The notes under the pieces are model-generated. The model made no database searches. It saw only the letters and a list, made by a program, of their open reading frames with translations, and had not been told where the DNA came from. This document shows, in pieces, positions 33,253-42,405 of a DNA stretch of 64,000 nt; the first letter of the stretch is position 1; each line of letters starts with the position of its first letter. Origin of the DNA: JAWKTT01 sp041398965 (lineage in GTDB: Bacteria; Planctomycetota; Planctomycetia; Planctomycetales; Planctomycetaceae). Position numbers and translations under genes: made by a program. The DNA lies in the NCBI GenBank assembly GCA_041398965.1, contig JAWKTT010000004.1:124001-188000 (forward strand), read 5' to 3'.

Positions 33253-33342
33253 CACGGCTCACTTCCCGATGCGAAGCATTGGTCGAGAGTGCTGCGATCA
33301 ATCCCCGATGGGGGGGCGACTTCTTCGACTCGCCAGAGTCGA

Positions 33343-33646
33343 TGCAGCGAATCAGTTCGACCAGACCTCAACGGCCGTTCGGGTGAGACGTCGAATTCGC
33401 TGCAGGGGTGCCGGGGCGATAGCCCAGGCTCCTTTTGGTGAGGACGGCCCGTGGTGTCGAGCGGAGTGAAGACACCAAGGCAACCGGACCAGCAAAAGGA
33501 GCCGGGGGTTCAACAAGCCCGCGCCGTTGACAGCCCCGGCACCCGAAGTCGCTGGGGGGAAACAACATACACCAACAAAACAACGCCCGCAGGCCGTTGG
33601 GTAAGCAAACACCTTACCCAACAGGTTTTCCAACGTCTGTGCGGGC
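33343..33646. other. Gene-free block of nested inverted repeats
   Basis: Three consecutive hairpins with internal nesting. (1) TGCAGCGAAT 33343-33352 with ATTCGCTGCA 33395-33404. (2) GGGTGCCGGGGC 33406-33417 with GCCCCGGCACCC 33533-33544; inside it GGCTCCTTTT 33427-33436 with AAAAGGAGCC 33494-33503, and GGTGTC with GACACC (33453-33476). (3) GCCCGCA 33585-33591 with TGCGGGC 33640-33646; inside it GTTGGGTAAG 33596-33605 with CTTACCCAAC 33613-33622. All arms are perfect. Could be a structured RNA, an origin (oriT or single-strand origin) or a recombination site. Confidence 0.7.
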
Positions 33647-33860
33647 AGATCGGTTGCTTGTGAACAACTCGCAACTGAGAGTATGGGAGTGGGAAGAGGC
33701 GAGACGAACCGTAGGTGATTCGATTGATTTCGAAAGATTCTTTCCGAATTTCTGTCACAACTTCGCCCCTCAACGATATGGGAGGGAAGAGCAGACAGGA
33801 TGGATGACACGGGGCATCCAGAAAATATCTCGACAACAAGAAGGAAAGGGGGAATGAGTC

Positions 33861-34058
33861 ATGAAGAAGAACCGAATCCTGCCGGCTGTTTTTTGGGCGT
33901 TCGCTATTGCGGCGACGACGTTTCTCGCGACGGACTTTGCCACGGGTGGCGACATCTTCGCCTATAGCCGGTGCTACTTCCGAGGGTGCCATTGCCGTTC
34001 ATTCGTTGGCACGACCTTCACTTGCAAGAACTGTGGCCACAATCGTGACTATCACTGA
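33861..34058 (+). CDS. Small secreted cysteine-rich protein
   Basis: 65 residues: a signal peptide (KKNRILPAVFWAFAIAATTF) and a short mature part with Cys in the pattern CYFRGCHC and CKNCGH, enough for a zinc site or two disulphides. ATG at 33861 follows GGGGGAATGAGTC, a fair ribosome site. It precedes another secreted protein. No homologue recognised. Confidence 0.65.
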   Translation: MKKNRILPAVFWAFAIAATTFLATDFATGGDIFAYSRCYFRGCHCRSFVGTTFTCKNCGHNRDYH

Positions 34059-34164
34059 TTTGTCACCAAACGTCGTGACTCTGCAGAGCTCGTAACTGAA
34101 AAAGTCTCACTGAACTGAAACAAATGCTCCATCACCTCAATCCAGATTTACAAGGAACACGACC

Positions 34165-35052
34165 ATGAACATTCGACCGATTCTCCTCGCTGCAATGTGC
34201 CTTCTGACCCTGGCTCTTCCGAAGGCGGAAGCCCGGAATCCGCAACTTGAGCAGATGTTCGATTCTTGGGGGGCACGTTATCAGTACCATCCAGAAGCAA
34301 CCTGCTACGCCATCTTTTACGAAACCGCCCTAGGAGGGGAGCGAAACGTGCTGATCCCAGAGAACACTTCCGTGATTAACGGAAATGTCGGCTTTTCCTG
34401 CCTTGTCGAAGAGCCTCTCCCAACCCGTGTCAATACGGATGAGGCTAGAGATTTCGTGGCTCGCCAGACGAACCTCCTTGTGATGAGTTCGGTGAATACG
34501 ACCTGGACCAACGGTGATAACGGAGAGACTGGGACCGCGCTTAGTGTTCCCGTCTTCATCATGCCTGGCCCCAATTTTGATTGGCGATCGGCCTTTGATC
34601 AATACTCTGGTCCTGTGCGAGACGCGATCTGGGGGGCCGGAAATCCCTCACCGCTCTGCCCTCATGGAGCGGCTGGTGCGGCGATTGCATCGGACGACGA
34701 TGATTTTGACGATGACGACGACTTCGACGATGAGGAATACGAAGAGCCAGTTGTCCGCCGGGCTGCCCATGCTCCAAGCAGTACTCGTGACTGGACAGGA
34801 GGTCGGGGCTCCGTTGAAGACGAAATCAACGAACTGATGCTGGAACGGCGAGCTTGCCTGCAAGAGATCGAGATCGTCGAGAACTCCCTGGATTATTTTG
34901 ACGATAAGTTTCACGAGAGCGTCGTCCCCGGCGGAACTCCGAGTGGGCTGTCGGCCGCGTTCGCCCTTTCGTCACACGCCGAAAAGATTCAATTGCTAGC
35001 AAAAGTACGACAGATTGACCGCCGTTTGGCTGAACTTCGCCGCCGTCGATAG
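34165..35052 (+). CDS. Secreted protein with Asp-rich linker
   Basis: 295 residues. Signal peptide MNIRPILLAAMCLLTLALPK with likely cleavage after AEA. The N-terminal domain (residues 25-170) contains GARYQYHPEATCYAIFYETA and VMSSVNTTWTNGDNGETGTA. An acidic run of Asp/Glu (about 178-192) leads to a helical C-terminus (EDEINELMLERRACLQEIEI; KIQLLAKVRQIDRRLAELRR). Exported, function unknown. A clear terminator follows. The neighbouring sigma and kinase genes suggest a regulated envelope protein. Confidence 0.75.
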   Translation: MNIRPILLAAMCLLTLALPKAEARNPQLEQMFDSWGARYQYHPEATCYAIFYETALGGERNVLIPENTSVINGNVGFSCLVEEPLPTRVNTDEARDFVARQTNLLVMSSVNTTWTNGDNGETGTALSVPVFIMPGPNFDWRSAFDQYSGPVRDAIWGAGNPSPLCPHGAAGAAIASDDDDFDDDDDFDDEEYEEPVVRRAAHAPSSTRDWTGGRGSVEDEINELMLERRACLQEIEIVENSLDYFDDKFHESVVPGGTPSGLSAAFALSSHAEKIQLLAKVRQIDRRLAELRRRR

Positions 35053-35079
35053 ACGTGAATGAATCCTGTTCACTTCCAT

Positions 35080-35127
35080 GCCGTCTGGAGTCGAATGAAA
35101 TCGACTCCGGACGGCTTCTTCGATTTT
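35080..35127 (+). terminator. Long-stem rho-independent terminator
   Basis: GCCGTCTGGAGTCGA (35080-35094), loop ATGAAA, TCGACTCCGGACGGC (35101-35115), then TTCTTCGATTTT. One T-G pair in a 15-pair stem. Confidence 0.88.
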
Positions 35128-35237
35128 AGCTCTTTCCAGTCTTCGGTATTCAGACCAGTAGGGTGAGTTTGAAAAGCCACGTCACTCTTGCTGAAATATC
35201 TCAATGTCATCATCCCAATCGTCTAGGAATCACCCCG

Positions 35238-36071
35238 ATGTCACCCAACGAACAACATGAACCGAGTGGTGAACAGAATCGTATCGACCGCATTCAAACG
35301 GAGAAGTCATCGGTCAAGCGATCACTCGCTCGGGCTATCGAGATCGGAAAGGTTGCCAACGATCCGCAGGTCGAGCTGGCCATGAAGGAACTGCGTGCCG
35401 AGCAATTGCGAGATCGGGAACGTCAGATCAAGCGATATCAATTGGCGGCCATGTCGTACCTGGGTGCGATGCTGCGAAGTCAGGACGCAGTCTCCACGGT
35501 TTGGGAGCGAGTGGTCGATAAGTGGCTCGATGGTCGACTGAGCCAGTATGACGAGTCACAGTCGTTTCGACGGTATCTCAAGGCTGTCCTTCGCAATGAG
35601 GTCTTTTCTTACGGCAGTGAGCAGAAGCGAGAGCGGCAACAGGGGCCGGTTCCTATGAATTCCGAATTTGATCATGCCGACAAGCTCGAAGTCACTGCAA
35701 GCGAAGCATTCGACAGCAAGCTTCAGGATTCGATCATTAAGCGTGCCATGGAGTCTGTCGAGCAGGAAGACACACTCTATTCGGCAGCACTCAAATCCTT
35801 GATGAGTGCTGCAGCCGAAGGAAGCGAGCCGCCTTCATCAAGGGAATTGGCCGAAACACTCTCAACGGCTAGTCACACAAGAATATCCGAAGAGAACGCT
35901 AGGCAAATTAAGACAAGGGCACGCCAAATGTTATCGCGAAAGATCGTTGAGCAGACCGGCCTGCTAATTCAGAGCACAGATCTCGATGAAATTGGGATTG
36001 CACTTCGTGACCTAAATCTCCTGTCGTATTCAGAGAGAGCCCTGATGGAAATGAAGGATAAAAGACGTTAA
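35238..36071 (+). CDS. ECF-like RNA polymerase sigma factor
   Basis: 277 residues from the ATG at 35238, with AGGAA upstream; a GTG at 35163 would add 25 residues. Region 2-like sequence: RYQLAAMSYLGAMLRSQDAV, STVWERVVDKWLDGRLSQYD and SFRRYLKAVLRNEVFSY, the sigma-70 region 2 pattern (FRxYLKAVLRN). The region 4 half is divergent: LMSAAAEGSEPPSSRELAET and ISEENARQIKTRARQMLSRK. It is followed after 80 bases by a membrane Ser/Thr kinase, as in planctomycete ECF-kinase pairs where the kinase controls the sigma factor. Confidence 0.75.
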   Translation: MSPNEQHEPSGEQNRIDRIQTEKSSVKRSLARAIEIGKVANDPQVELAMKELRAEQLRDRERQIKRYQLAAMSYLGAMLRSQDAVSTVWERVVDKWLDGRLSQYDESQSFRRYLKAVLRNEVFSYGSEQKRERQQGPVPMNSEFDHADKLEVTASEAFDSKLQDSIIKRAMESVEQEDTLYSAALKSLMSAAAEGSEPPSSRELAETLSTASHTRISEENARQIKTRARQMLSRKIVEQTGLLIQSTDLDEIGIALRDLNLLSYSERALMEMKDKRR

Positions 36072-36151
36072 GGGCTGTTTGTTTCAATTGACATGCCGCA
36101 GTTCCGACTCTGCTTCAACCTGTTCGACACACCGATTTCCGGTACGCTCCT

Positions 36152-39100
36152 ATGACCCTAACCTCAAAAAACCCTGCAGAAGATCCAGACCGAAGGGCCG
36201 ACGACACCGTGATTCGTCCGCAAGGATTACTCCCAACGACCGCGAGTGCCGAGGGTTCCGATGTTGACGCACTTCCGATCTTCGCAGGCGTGCCTGCTGG
36301 GGCGAAAGACAGTGCCAAGAAAGCCGACAACTTAGATGCCTCGTTGCCAGAGAATTGGCCTGAGATTGATGGGTATGTAATTGAAGCCTATATCGGAGGT
36401 GGAGGTTTTGGTAGTGTCTACCGGGCACACTCGGTGAAGCTTGACGCGACTGTTGCAGTCAAGGTTTTGAAGCCAGAAGTCTTGAGCAGGGAGAGTGCTG
36501 TCAAGAGATTCTCCCAAGAATCCAAGACTGCAGCCCAGCATCGACACATATACGTTACGCAAGTGCTTGACGTTGGTGCCATTCCGATTTCTCCAAGCGT
36601 ACATCGCCAGTATATGGTGACCGAGTACCTGACGGGGGGAGATTTTCTCCAATGGCTGAATGATCACCCACGGAGCCGTCGCGATGACGACAACCTGCGC
36701 AGCGCCATCGTTAAAATGACCCTCATCTGTCGGGGGCTTGAGGCGCTCCATACTGCGGGAATTGTTCACCGTGACGTCAAACCGGAAAACATCCTCTTGG
36801 ATGGAGATGGAAATCCCAAGCTCGCCGATTTTGGGCTCGCAGGAGTTCTTGAAGAAGGTCCATCAGCAGCGACCCCGCCCGCTCTGACCATTGCGTCGAC
36901 GGACGATACAAATCAAACACTGACCGCAAGGCTGACGAAGACTGGAGAGATTTTCGGAACCTTAGGATACATGGCGCCTGAACTTCTAGCAGGTGCAGCG
37001 AAAGCCAATCCGAAGACCGATCAATATTCATTGGGTGTTATTCTCTATCAGATTCAATGCAACCTCAGACCGTTTCAGACCAAGAGGCCGGACCCCAATG
37101 AAAGAAAACTGCTGCTCAACCGGGATAAAAAGACTCCCACGCCGCCGAGTTCCAAGGGGACCTTTCGAGACAGGGATCTCGAATTCATTACTCTGAAATG
37201 CCTGAGTCCTGATCCGGATGATCGGTATAAGTCGGTGGGTGAACTCCGCAAAGACCTTGAACTCTGGCTCGAAGGAGGCGCAGTGGATCGTGGAGGGGTG
37301 GTGAGACGGGTTTTGCATAACCGAATCATCAAACCGATTCGACGCAAGCCCTTGCGGTTCCTCGGTATCATTGCCGCGATAGCGATTTTCGTCGTCGTCG
37401 GTTACGGCATCTGGCATCGCCTCGCTTACACTTGGCCCTCGACCCGGTACTACAACGACGTGGTCGAACGCTGGGGTCTCTTTGAGGGAATTGAGCCGAT
37501 CTCCTATTCGGTGGTGCGGCAGCGACCGCAGTCTTATCGCATCACAACATCCGGTTGGTATGGTCCCATCAGGATTGTGGAGCGAATCAATGGACAAGGG
37601 AGTCTTACTCCGAGTCCACGTTCCGAAAACGACTTGTGGGGGACAGAATTCACCGATGACTACGGCGACGATTCCCACGCCGAGGTTCGCTATGAATATG
37701 AGTATACGAGTTCTGGAGACGTCTCGCAGGTGTTGGCATTGAATCATCAGTTGGCCCCCCTCTGGAAGAAGACGTTTATTTCTCTCAACGAGGCCCAGTA
37801 TGAGGTCTTTGTCAACCAAGGCAGCCCAAAACACGACTCGGGGATTCTGCAGTTGGTTTCGCCGCACTCATCGAACCAAAAGACGAGCGCCCCAGAGCCC
37901 CTCCAAGGGAAGAAATTTGTTACGGAGTCTGCATCACAGTTTGAAGCATCTCGTGGCGGTCAGAAGTCGCTCGCCACAATCGTCCGCTACCGCTGGTCCG
38001 ACGACGGTCGCAAACTGGTTGCTGTTTTTTTGGATGACAGTAAATCCCCCAAGCCTAACGCCGCAGGTGTGTTTGGCTACAAAGAGCAACACGACTCCCT
38101 TGGTCGTGTGATCACACGCACGTTTCTTGATGACAGCGGGTTGCCGCTTAGCAATCGGGCTGGCGTTGCCATCGTGGAATTCGAATACAGCCCCAAACAG
38201 ATCAGTTTGACTTTCTTGAACCATGACCTTCAACGTACGACTCGAAGTGATGGAACGTCATGCTGGACAATCGGACTTGACGAATTAGGGCGGCTGACTT
38301 CCGCAAGATATTTTGCGTCCGATAACTTGCCGGTCGCCAATTCAGACGGCTATCACGGCTGGGATGCTGAGTATGACTCAGACGGAAACCTGACACTGGA
38401 AAGGTATGTTGACCGGCAAGGACGGCCTACGTTTATCTCGTCGGGTTATGCGGTGACCCGCATGACTTGGAATCACGATGGGCGACAGACATCTCTGAGA
38501 TACTTTGATGTCGACGATCAGCCGACCCTGCATGCCGATGGGAATCACGGATGGGAGGCTGAATATGATTCTCGCGGGAACCAGACGTTGATCCGCTTTA
38601 TTGGAATGGATCATCAACCGACAATGGTCAAGTACGGGTACTCCATCGTCCGCTACACTTGGGATACCCTCGGACGGCAAACATCTCAGAGATACTTTGA
38701 TATTAACGACAAGCCAGCGACTCACACCGACGGCGAACATGGCAACGACAATACGTACGACCCGCAAGGAAACCTGATCGACCAGCGGTACGTTGGCCCC
38801 GATGGCCAACCAACAACCATCAAACAAGGGTACGCCTCAGTTCGAATGTCCTGGGATTCCCTAGGACGGCAAACATCTCAGAGATACTTCGATGCCGATG
38901 ACCAACCGGCCACGCACACCGATGGAAATCACGGATGGGAAGCCGAGTACGACGCTCGTGGAGACCAAACACTCGAAAGATATATTGGCAAAGACAACAA
39001 ACCCATGGCCATCAAGGACGGGTATGCTGTAGTGCGATATACCTGGGATCCTCTTGGACGCCAAACCTCCGAGCGGTACTTCGACGCTGCCGACCAACCG

Positions 39101-41431
39101 GCCACTCACTCTGATGGCGAACACGGCTTCGATGCCGAATACGATTTGCAAGGAAACCAGACTCAATTGACGTATGTCGGCCTAGATGGCCAACCGACAG
39201 TGACCAAGGAGGGGTACGCCGCCGTCCGTATGACTTGGGATTCTCGCGGACAGCAAACCTCCCAGAGATACTTTGACATTAATGGCAATCCCTCTTGGCA
39301 CACCGACGGCGAACATGGTTTTGACGCTGAATACGATGTTCGTGGGAACCAGACTCAGCTTAGATTTGTGGGCCTTGATATCCGCCCGACGACAATCAGG
39401 CAGGGATATTCGATCAGTCGCATGACTTGGGACGAATTGGGAAGGCGGACCACCGTGAGATACTTCGATGTCAACGACCATCCAACAACAAACATGGATG
39501 GAAATCATGGAATGATGACTGAGTACGATACTCACGGAAACATGACAAAGGAGCAGTATATTGGACTCGATGGTGAGCCAACTAACGTCAAGCAGGGGTA
39601 TTCCATTGCTCGTATGACTTGGGATGACCTCGGACGACAGACTTCGCAGACATTTTTTGATACTCAGGGCCAACCGACGACAAGTCTAGATGGCTATCAC
39701 GGTTGGCATTGGGAGTACAATGCCCAAGGAAATGTGATCGTCGAGCGATACATCGGATGCGACGGCCAGCGAACGATGAGCAAGGATGGAGTCGCGATCG
39801 TCCGATTCGCTTGGGATGCTAATGGACGACAAATCTCGCAGGCGTTTTTTAATACCGACGATCAGCCGACAACACACACGGATGGCAACCACGGTTGGCT
39901 TGCCGAATTCGATGTTCACGGCAATAAGACCCTTGAACGATACATTGGTGTTGATGGCAGACCGACCACGATCAGGCAAGGATATGCGATTCGCAGAATG
40001 ACCTGGGATTCCCTTGGCCGTAGCCTGTCGCAGCGGCACTTCGATATCGAAGACAGACCAGCCATGCTCGCTGATGGCAGCCATGGACTTGTCGTCAACT
40101 ACGATGTTCATGGAAATATGACAATGGCCAAGTACATCGGCGCTGACGGTAACGCAACAACAATAACCAGCGGCTATGCAGTCGTTCACATGAAGTACGA
40201 CAATCTCGGACGGCAGACTTCTCATAGGTACTTCGATGTTGATGGCCAGCGAAGTGAACATCGAGACGGATACCATGGTTGGGACGCCGAGTACGATCTC
40301 CATGGGAATCGTACGGTAGAGACGTATGTTGATTTCGATGGCCAACCAAAACGTCTAAGGTACGGATTCGCAATAGCCCGTGTGAATTGGGACTGCTATG
40401 GTCGGCAGATCTCTATGAGGTTTTACGACGAAAAGGACCGTCCAACAACACACACTGACGGTTATCATGGCTGGACAGCCGAGTACGATGTCTTCGGCAA
40501 CCGGATCGTCGAGCGATATATCAATGGTGATGGCGACCCGACAATACGCCAGCAGGGTTTCGCAGTCACAAGAATGACTTGGGACTCCTATGGCCGACAG
40601 ATTTCCAAGCGATTCTTCGACGCCGACGATCATCCAGCCAAACACTCAAATGGCAATCACGGATGGGAGGCTGAATACGATTTGAGGGGGAATCCGACGA
40701 TCGAGAAATACGTCGATAAGGAAGGCCATCCGACGACAGTCAAGAATGGATTTCCCATAGTCCGAAAGACCTGGGACTCCTATGGTCGGCAGATTTCTCT
40801 ACGGTTCTACGACGAAAAGGACCGCCCAGCGACACACACTGACGGTTATCATGGCTGGACAGCAGAGTACGATGACTTCGGGAATCGGGTTGTCGAACGA
40901 TATATCAATGTGGATGGCGCTCCAATGATGCTCCCGCAGGGGTTTGCCTCCGCCCACATGACTTGGGACAAGCTGGGCCGACAGACTTCTCTGCGGGTCT
41001 TCGACACTGAAGACCGACCCGTCGCGAGGGCGGACGGGGTTCATGGATGGTTGTCGAAGTATGATGTCGAAGGTGCGGAATCGCGAAGCCACTTCGATCT
41101 CCACGACGATGTCGTATCTCCAGTTGCGGCCCTAATCGCCGAGGTTTTGCCAGGTTCCAACGCAGAGCGGTCAGGATTGCTCCAGGGCGATAGGGTGTTA
41201 ATGTATCATGGCACCGCTATCCGCACGATGGAGGAATTACTAGAGTCCATTGTCAAGGTCGCAGCTGAAGTGGACAAGGGTGATGTGAACGTCTCTTTGG
41301 TTCGAGACAATGAGCAGATAACGCTGACTGTCGAGCGTGGAAAACTAGGTGCAGTTATCCAAACCTATTATGGCAAGCGAGAAGTGTGGGAGAGGCATTA
41401 CAATTTGTGCGAGGCTGTCGGTGTGAGGTGA
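36152..41431 (+). CDS. Giant membrane Ser/Thr kinase with RHS/YD-like repeats and PDZ domain
   Basis: 1759 residues. The cytoplasmic kinase has a Gly loop IGGGGFGSVYRAHS (about 80-93), VAVKVLK lysine, catalytic IVHRDVKPENILLDGDG (about 203-219), LADFGLAG and GTLGYMAPELLAGA. One membrane helix (RFLGIIAAIAIFVVVGYGIW) lies near 400-420. The outside part has a 280-residue domain, then about 14.5 tandem units of 64 residues (about 703-1645) with GRQTSQRYFD, HTDGNHGWEAEYD, GNQTLERYIG and PTTIKQGYA motifs, close to RHS/YD or toxin-wing repeats. A PDZ domain (LIAEVLPGSNAERSGLLQGD; RVLMYHGTAI) ends it. Likely senses an envelope ligand and acts on the upstream sigma factor. Confidence 0.92.
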   Translation: MTLTSKNPAEDPDRRADDTVIRPQGLLPTTASAEGSDVDALPIFAGVPAGAKDSAKKADNLDASLPENWPEIDGYVIEAYIGGGGFGSVYRAHSVKLDATVAVKVLKPEVLSRESAVKRFSQESKTAAQHRHIYVTQVLDVGAIPISPSVHRQYMVTEYLTGGDFLQWLNDHPRSRRDDDNLRSAIVKMTLICRGLEALHTAGIVHRDVKPENILLDGDGNPKLADFGLAGVLEEGPSAATPPALTIASTDDTNQTLTARLTKTGEIFGTLGYMAPELLAGAAKANPKTDQYSLGVILYQIQCNLRPFQTKRPDPNERKLLLNRDKKTPTPPSSKGTFRDRDLEFITLKCLSPDPDDRYKSVGELRKDLELWLEGGAVDRGGVVRRVLHNRIIKPIRRKPLRFLGIIAAIAIFVVVGYGIWHRLAYTWPSTRYYNDVVERWGLFEGIEPISYSVVRQRPQSYRITTSGWYGPIRIVERINGQGSLTPSPRSENDLWGTEFTDDYGDDSHAEVRYEYEYTSSGDVSQVLALNHQLAPLWKKTFISLNEAQYEVFVNQGSPKHDSGILQLVSPHSSNQKTSAPEPLQGKKFVTESASQFEASRGGQKSLATIVRYRWSDDGRKLVAVFLDDSKSPKPNAAGVFGYKEQHDSLGRVITRTFLDDSGLPLSNRAGVAIVEFEYSPKQISLTFLNHDLQRTTRSDGTSCWTIGLDELGRLTSARYFASDNLPVANSDGYHGWDAEYDSDGNLTLERYVDRQGRPTFISSGYAVTRMTWNHDGRQTSLRYFDVDDQPTLHADGNHGWEAEYDSRGNQTLIRFIGMDHQPTMVKYGYSIVRYTWDTLGRQTSQRYFDINDKPATHTDGEHGNDNTYDPQGNLIDQRYVGPDGQPTTIKQGYASVRMSWDSLGRQTSQRYFDADDQPATHTDGNHGWEAEYDARGDQTLERYIGKDNKPMAIKDGYAVVRYTWDPLGRQTSERYFDAADQPATHSDGEHGFDAEYDLQGNQTQLTYVGLDGQPTVTKEGYAAVRMTWDSRGQQTSQRYFDINGNPSWHTDGEHGFDAEYDVRGNQTQLRFVGLDIRPTTIRQGYSISRMTWDELGRRTTVRYFDVNDHPTTNMDGNHGMMTEYDTHGNMTKEQYIGLDGEPTNVKQGYSIARMTWDDLGRQTSQTFFDTQGQPTTSLDGYHGWHWEYNAQGNVIVERYIGCDGQRTMSKDGVAIVRFAWDANGRQISQAFFNTDDQPTTHTDGNHGWLAEFDVHGNKTLERYIGVDGRPTTIRQGYAIRRMTWDSLGRSLSQRHFDIEDRPAMLADGSHGLVVNYDVHGNMTMAKYIGADGNATTITSGYAVVHMKYDNLGRQTSHRYFDVDGQRSEHRDGYHGWDAEYDLHGNRTVETYVDFDGQPKRLRYGFAIARVNWDCYGRQISMRFYDEKDRPTTHTDGYHGWTAEYDVFGNRIVERYINGDGDPTIRQQGFAVTRMTWDSYGRQISKRFFDADDHPAKHSNGNHGWEAEYDLRGNPTIEKYVDKEGHPTTVKNGFPIVRKTWDSYGRQISLRFYDEKDRPATHTDGYHGWTAEYDDFGNRVVERYINVDGAPMMLPQGFASAHMTWDKLGRQTSLRVFDTEDRPVARADGVHGWLSKYDVEGAESRSHFDLHDDVVSPVAALIAEVLPGSNAERSGLLQGDRVLMYHGTAIRTMEELLESIVKVAAEVDKGDVNVSLVRDNEQITLTVERGKLGAVIQTYYGKREVWERHYNLCEAVGVR
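38262..41090 (+). repeat. 192-bp tandem repeat array encoding 64-residue units
   Basis: Units begin at a TWD-LGRQTS motif and recur every 192 bases from about 38262 to 41090. Units vary, but the 12th and 14th are nearly identical (GRQIS-RFYDEKDRP and HTDGYHGWTAEYD in both), indicating a recent duplication of a two-unit block. Confidence 0.85.
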
Positions 41432-41511
41432 CTAAGCAAATGGTTCGGCATAGGGAGTAAATATAATCTTGCCTTGAAAGTTCCTTTTAGTGGCGACGTC
41501 ATCACCCTAAG

Positions 41512-42405
41512 TCAACGAAATGATAGGATCGCACGAGTTTGTCCATCACAGTAGCGCCAAATCGATTCAGACAGCATATCCGTTGGACGACATGCGTCGT
41601 GAGTTGTCAGCCGGACGAGGTCTGATGCGGGGTGTTCCTTGATTGTGGCAACAAGATGGCTAAGTCGCTCATCAGTCTTGACTACTACGAAGATTCTCGC
41701 ATCGTCGACCGTGGGGAAGAGTTGTTTGTAGAGGCGATGTTCGAGCCAGCTTTGGTAGGCGGGGAGTTTTCTGGCGAACTGGGAGTGGGTTTCGGTGGAG
41801 CGGTCGTATTCCCAGGCGATGGCGAGGTGCCAGGTGCGGGTGGGGGTGGGGAGGGTGAAAAGGCAGAGGGCGTCGGGCCAGCAGACGGAGGTTTCGTCTT
41901 TGCTGATGGGAACATCCCAGCGGGTGAGGTAGCGTCGGGATAGCGGGGCGTTGGGGGGAGTGCCGGGGATGGTGTCGTATTCGAGCAGCCATTGCGGTTC
42001 CGGTAAGTTGTGGAGGGCACACGCTTCATTGAACCTGAGAACGATCTCGCCCATTCCCGCCCGATGGAGGAGAGTATAGGGTTTCGGGGGATCGCTCTTG
42101 GCGACCCGCAGTGGGCGGATGCCGGTCTCGTCTTCGACGACATCAGCCCCCAGCGGCAGCAGCCGATGTACCAGCGGCATCCGACCGGGCTGGTTGATAC
42201 GGGACACCGAGATCGCCACACGCTGCGTCAATCCCTGCTCTGCGAACCGCTGCAATCGACGACGAGTCGCTTCACCAGTCTTGTCGCCTGGGAACCAGCG
42301 TTCGCGAATGCTGTCCGAAGTCAGGCAACTCGCGAGCCCCAAACCCTTGAGGATCGCGATGTCTCGCGACTGAATTGCGAGCCCTTTAGATCGACCACGG
42401 GACAT
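41512..42405 (-). CDS. Replication-relaxation family protein (copy 2)
   Basis: 297 residues. N-terminal winged helix (SRDIAILKGLGLASCLTSDS; RRRLQRFAEQGLTQRVAISV), then LHRAGMGEIVLRFNEACALH and a C-terminal alpha/beta part (HLAIAWEYDRSTETHSQFAR; ARIFVVVKTDERLSHLVATI). Same architecture as 21582-22532 but divergent in sequence, so a second family member, not a recent copy. The 3' half (41740-41970) is G-rich on the plus strand. It overlaps the coupling-ATPase stop by 20 bases and ends the minus-strand operon. Confidence 0.85.
   Translation of the reverse strand: MSRGRSKGLAIQSRDIAILKGLGLASCLTSDSIRERWFPGDKTGEATRRRLQRFAEQGLTQRVAISVSRINQPGRMPLVHRLLPLGADVVEDETGIRPLRVAKSDPPKPYTLLHRAGMGEIVLRFNEACALHNLPEPQWLLEYDTIPGTPPNAPLSRRYLTRWDVPISKDETSVCWPDALCLFTLPTPTRTWHLAIAWEYDRSTETHSQFARKLPAYQSWLEHRLYKQLFPTVDDARIFVVVKTDERLSHLVATIKEHPASDLVRLTTHDACRPTDMLSESIWRYCDGQTRAILSFR

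Noticed and set aside
38378..40345. Several minus-strand frames of 100-220 residues
   Set aside because: Antisense of the kinase repeat array; their repetitive hydrophobic look mirrors the 192-base repeat.
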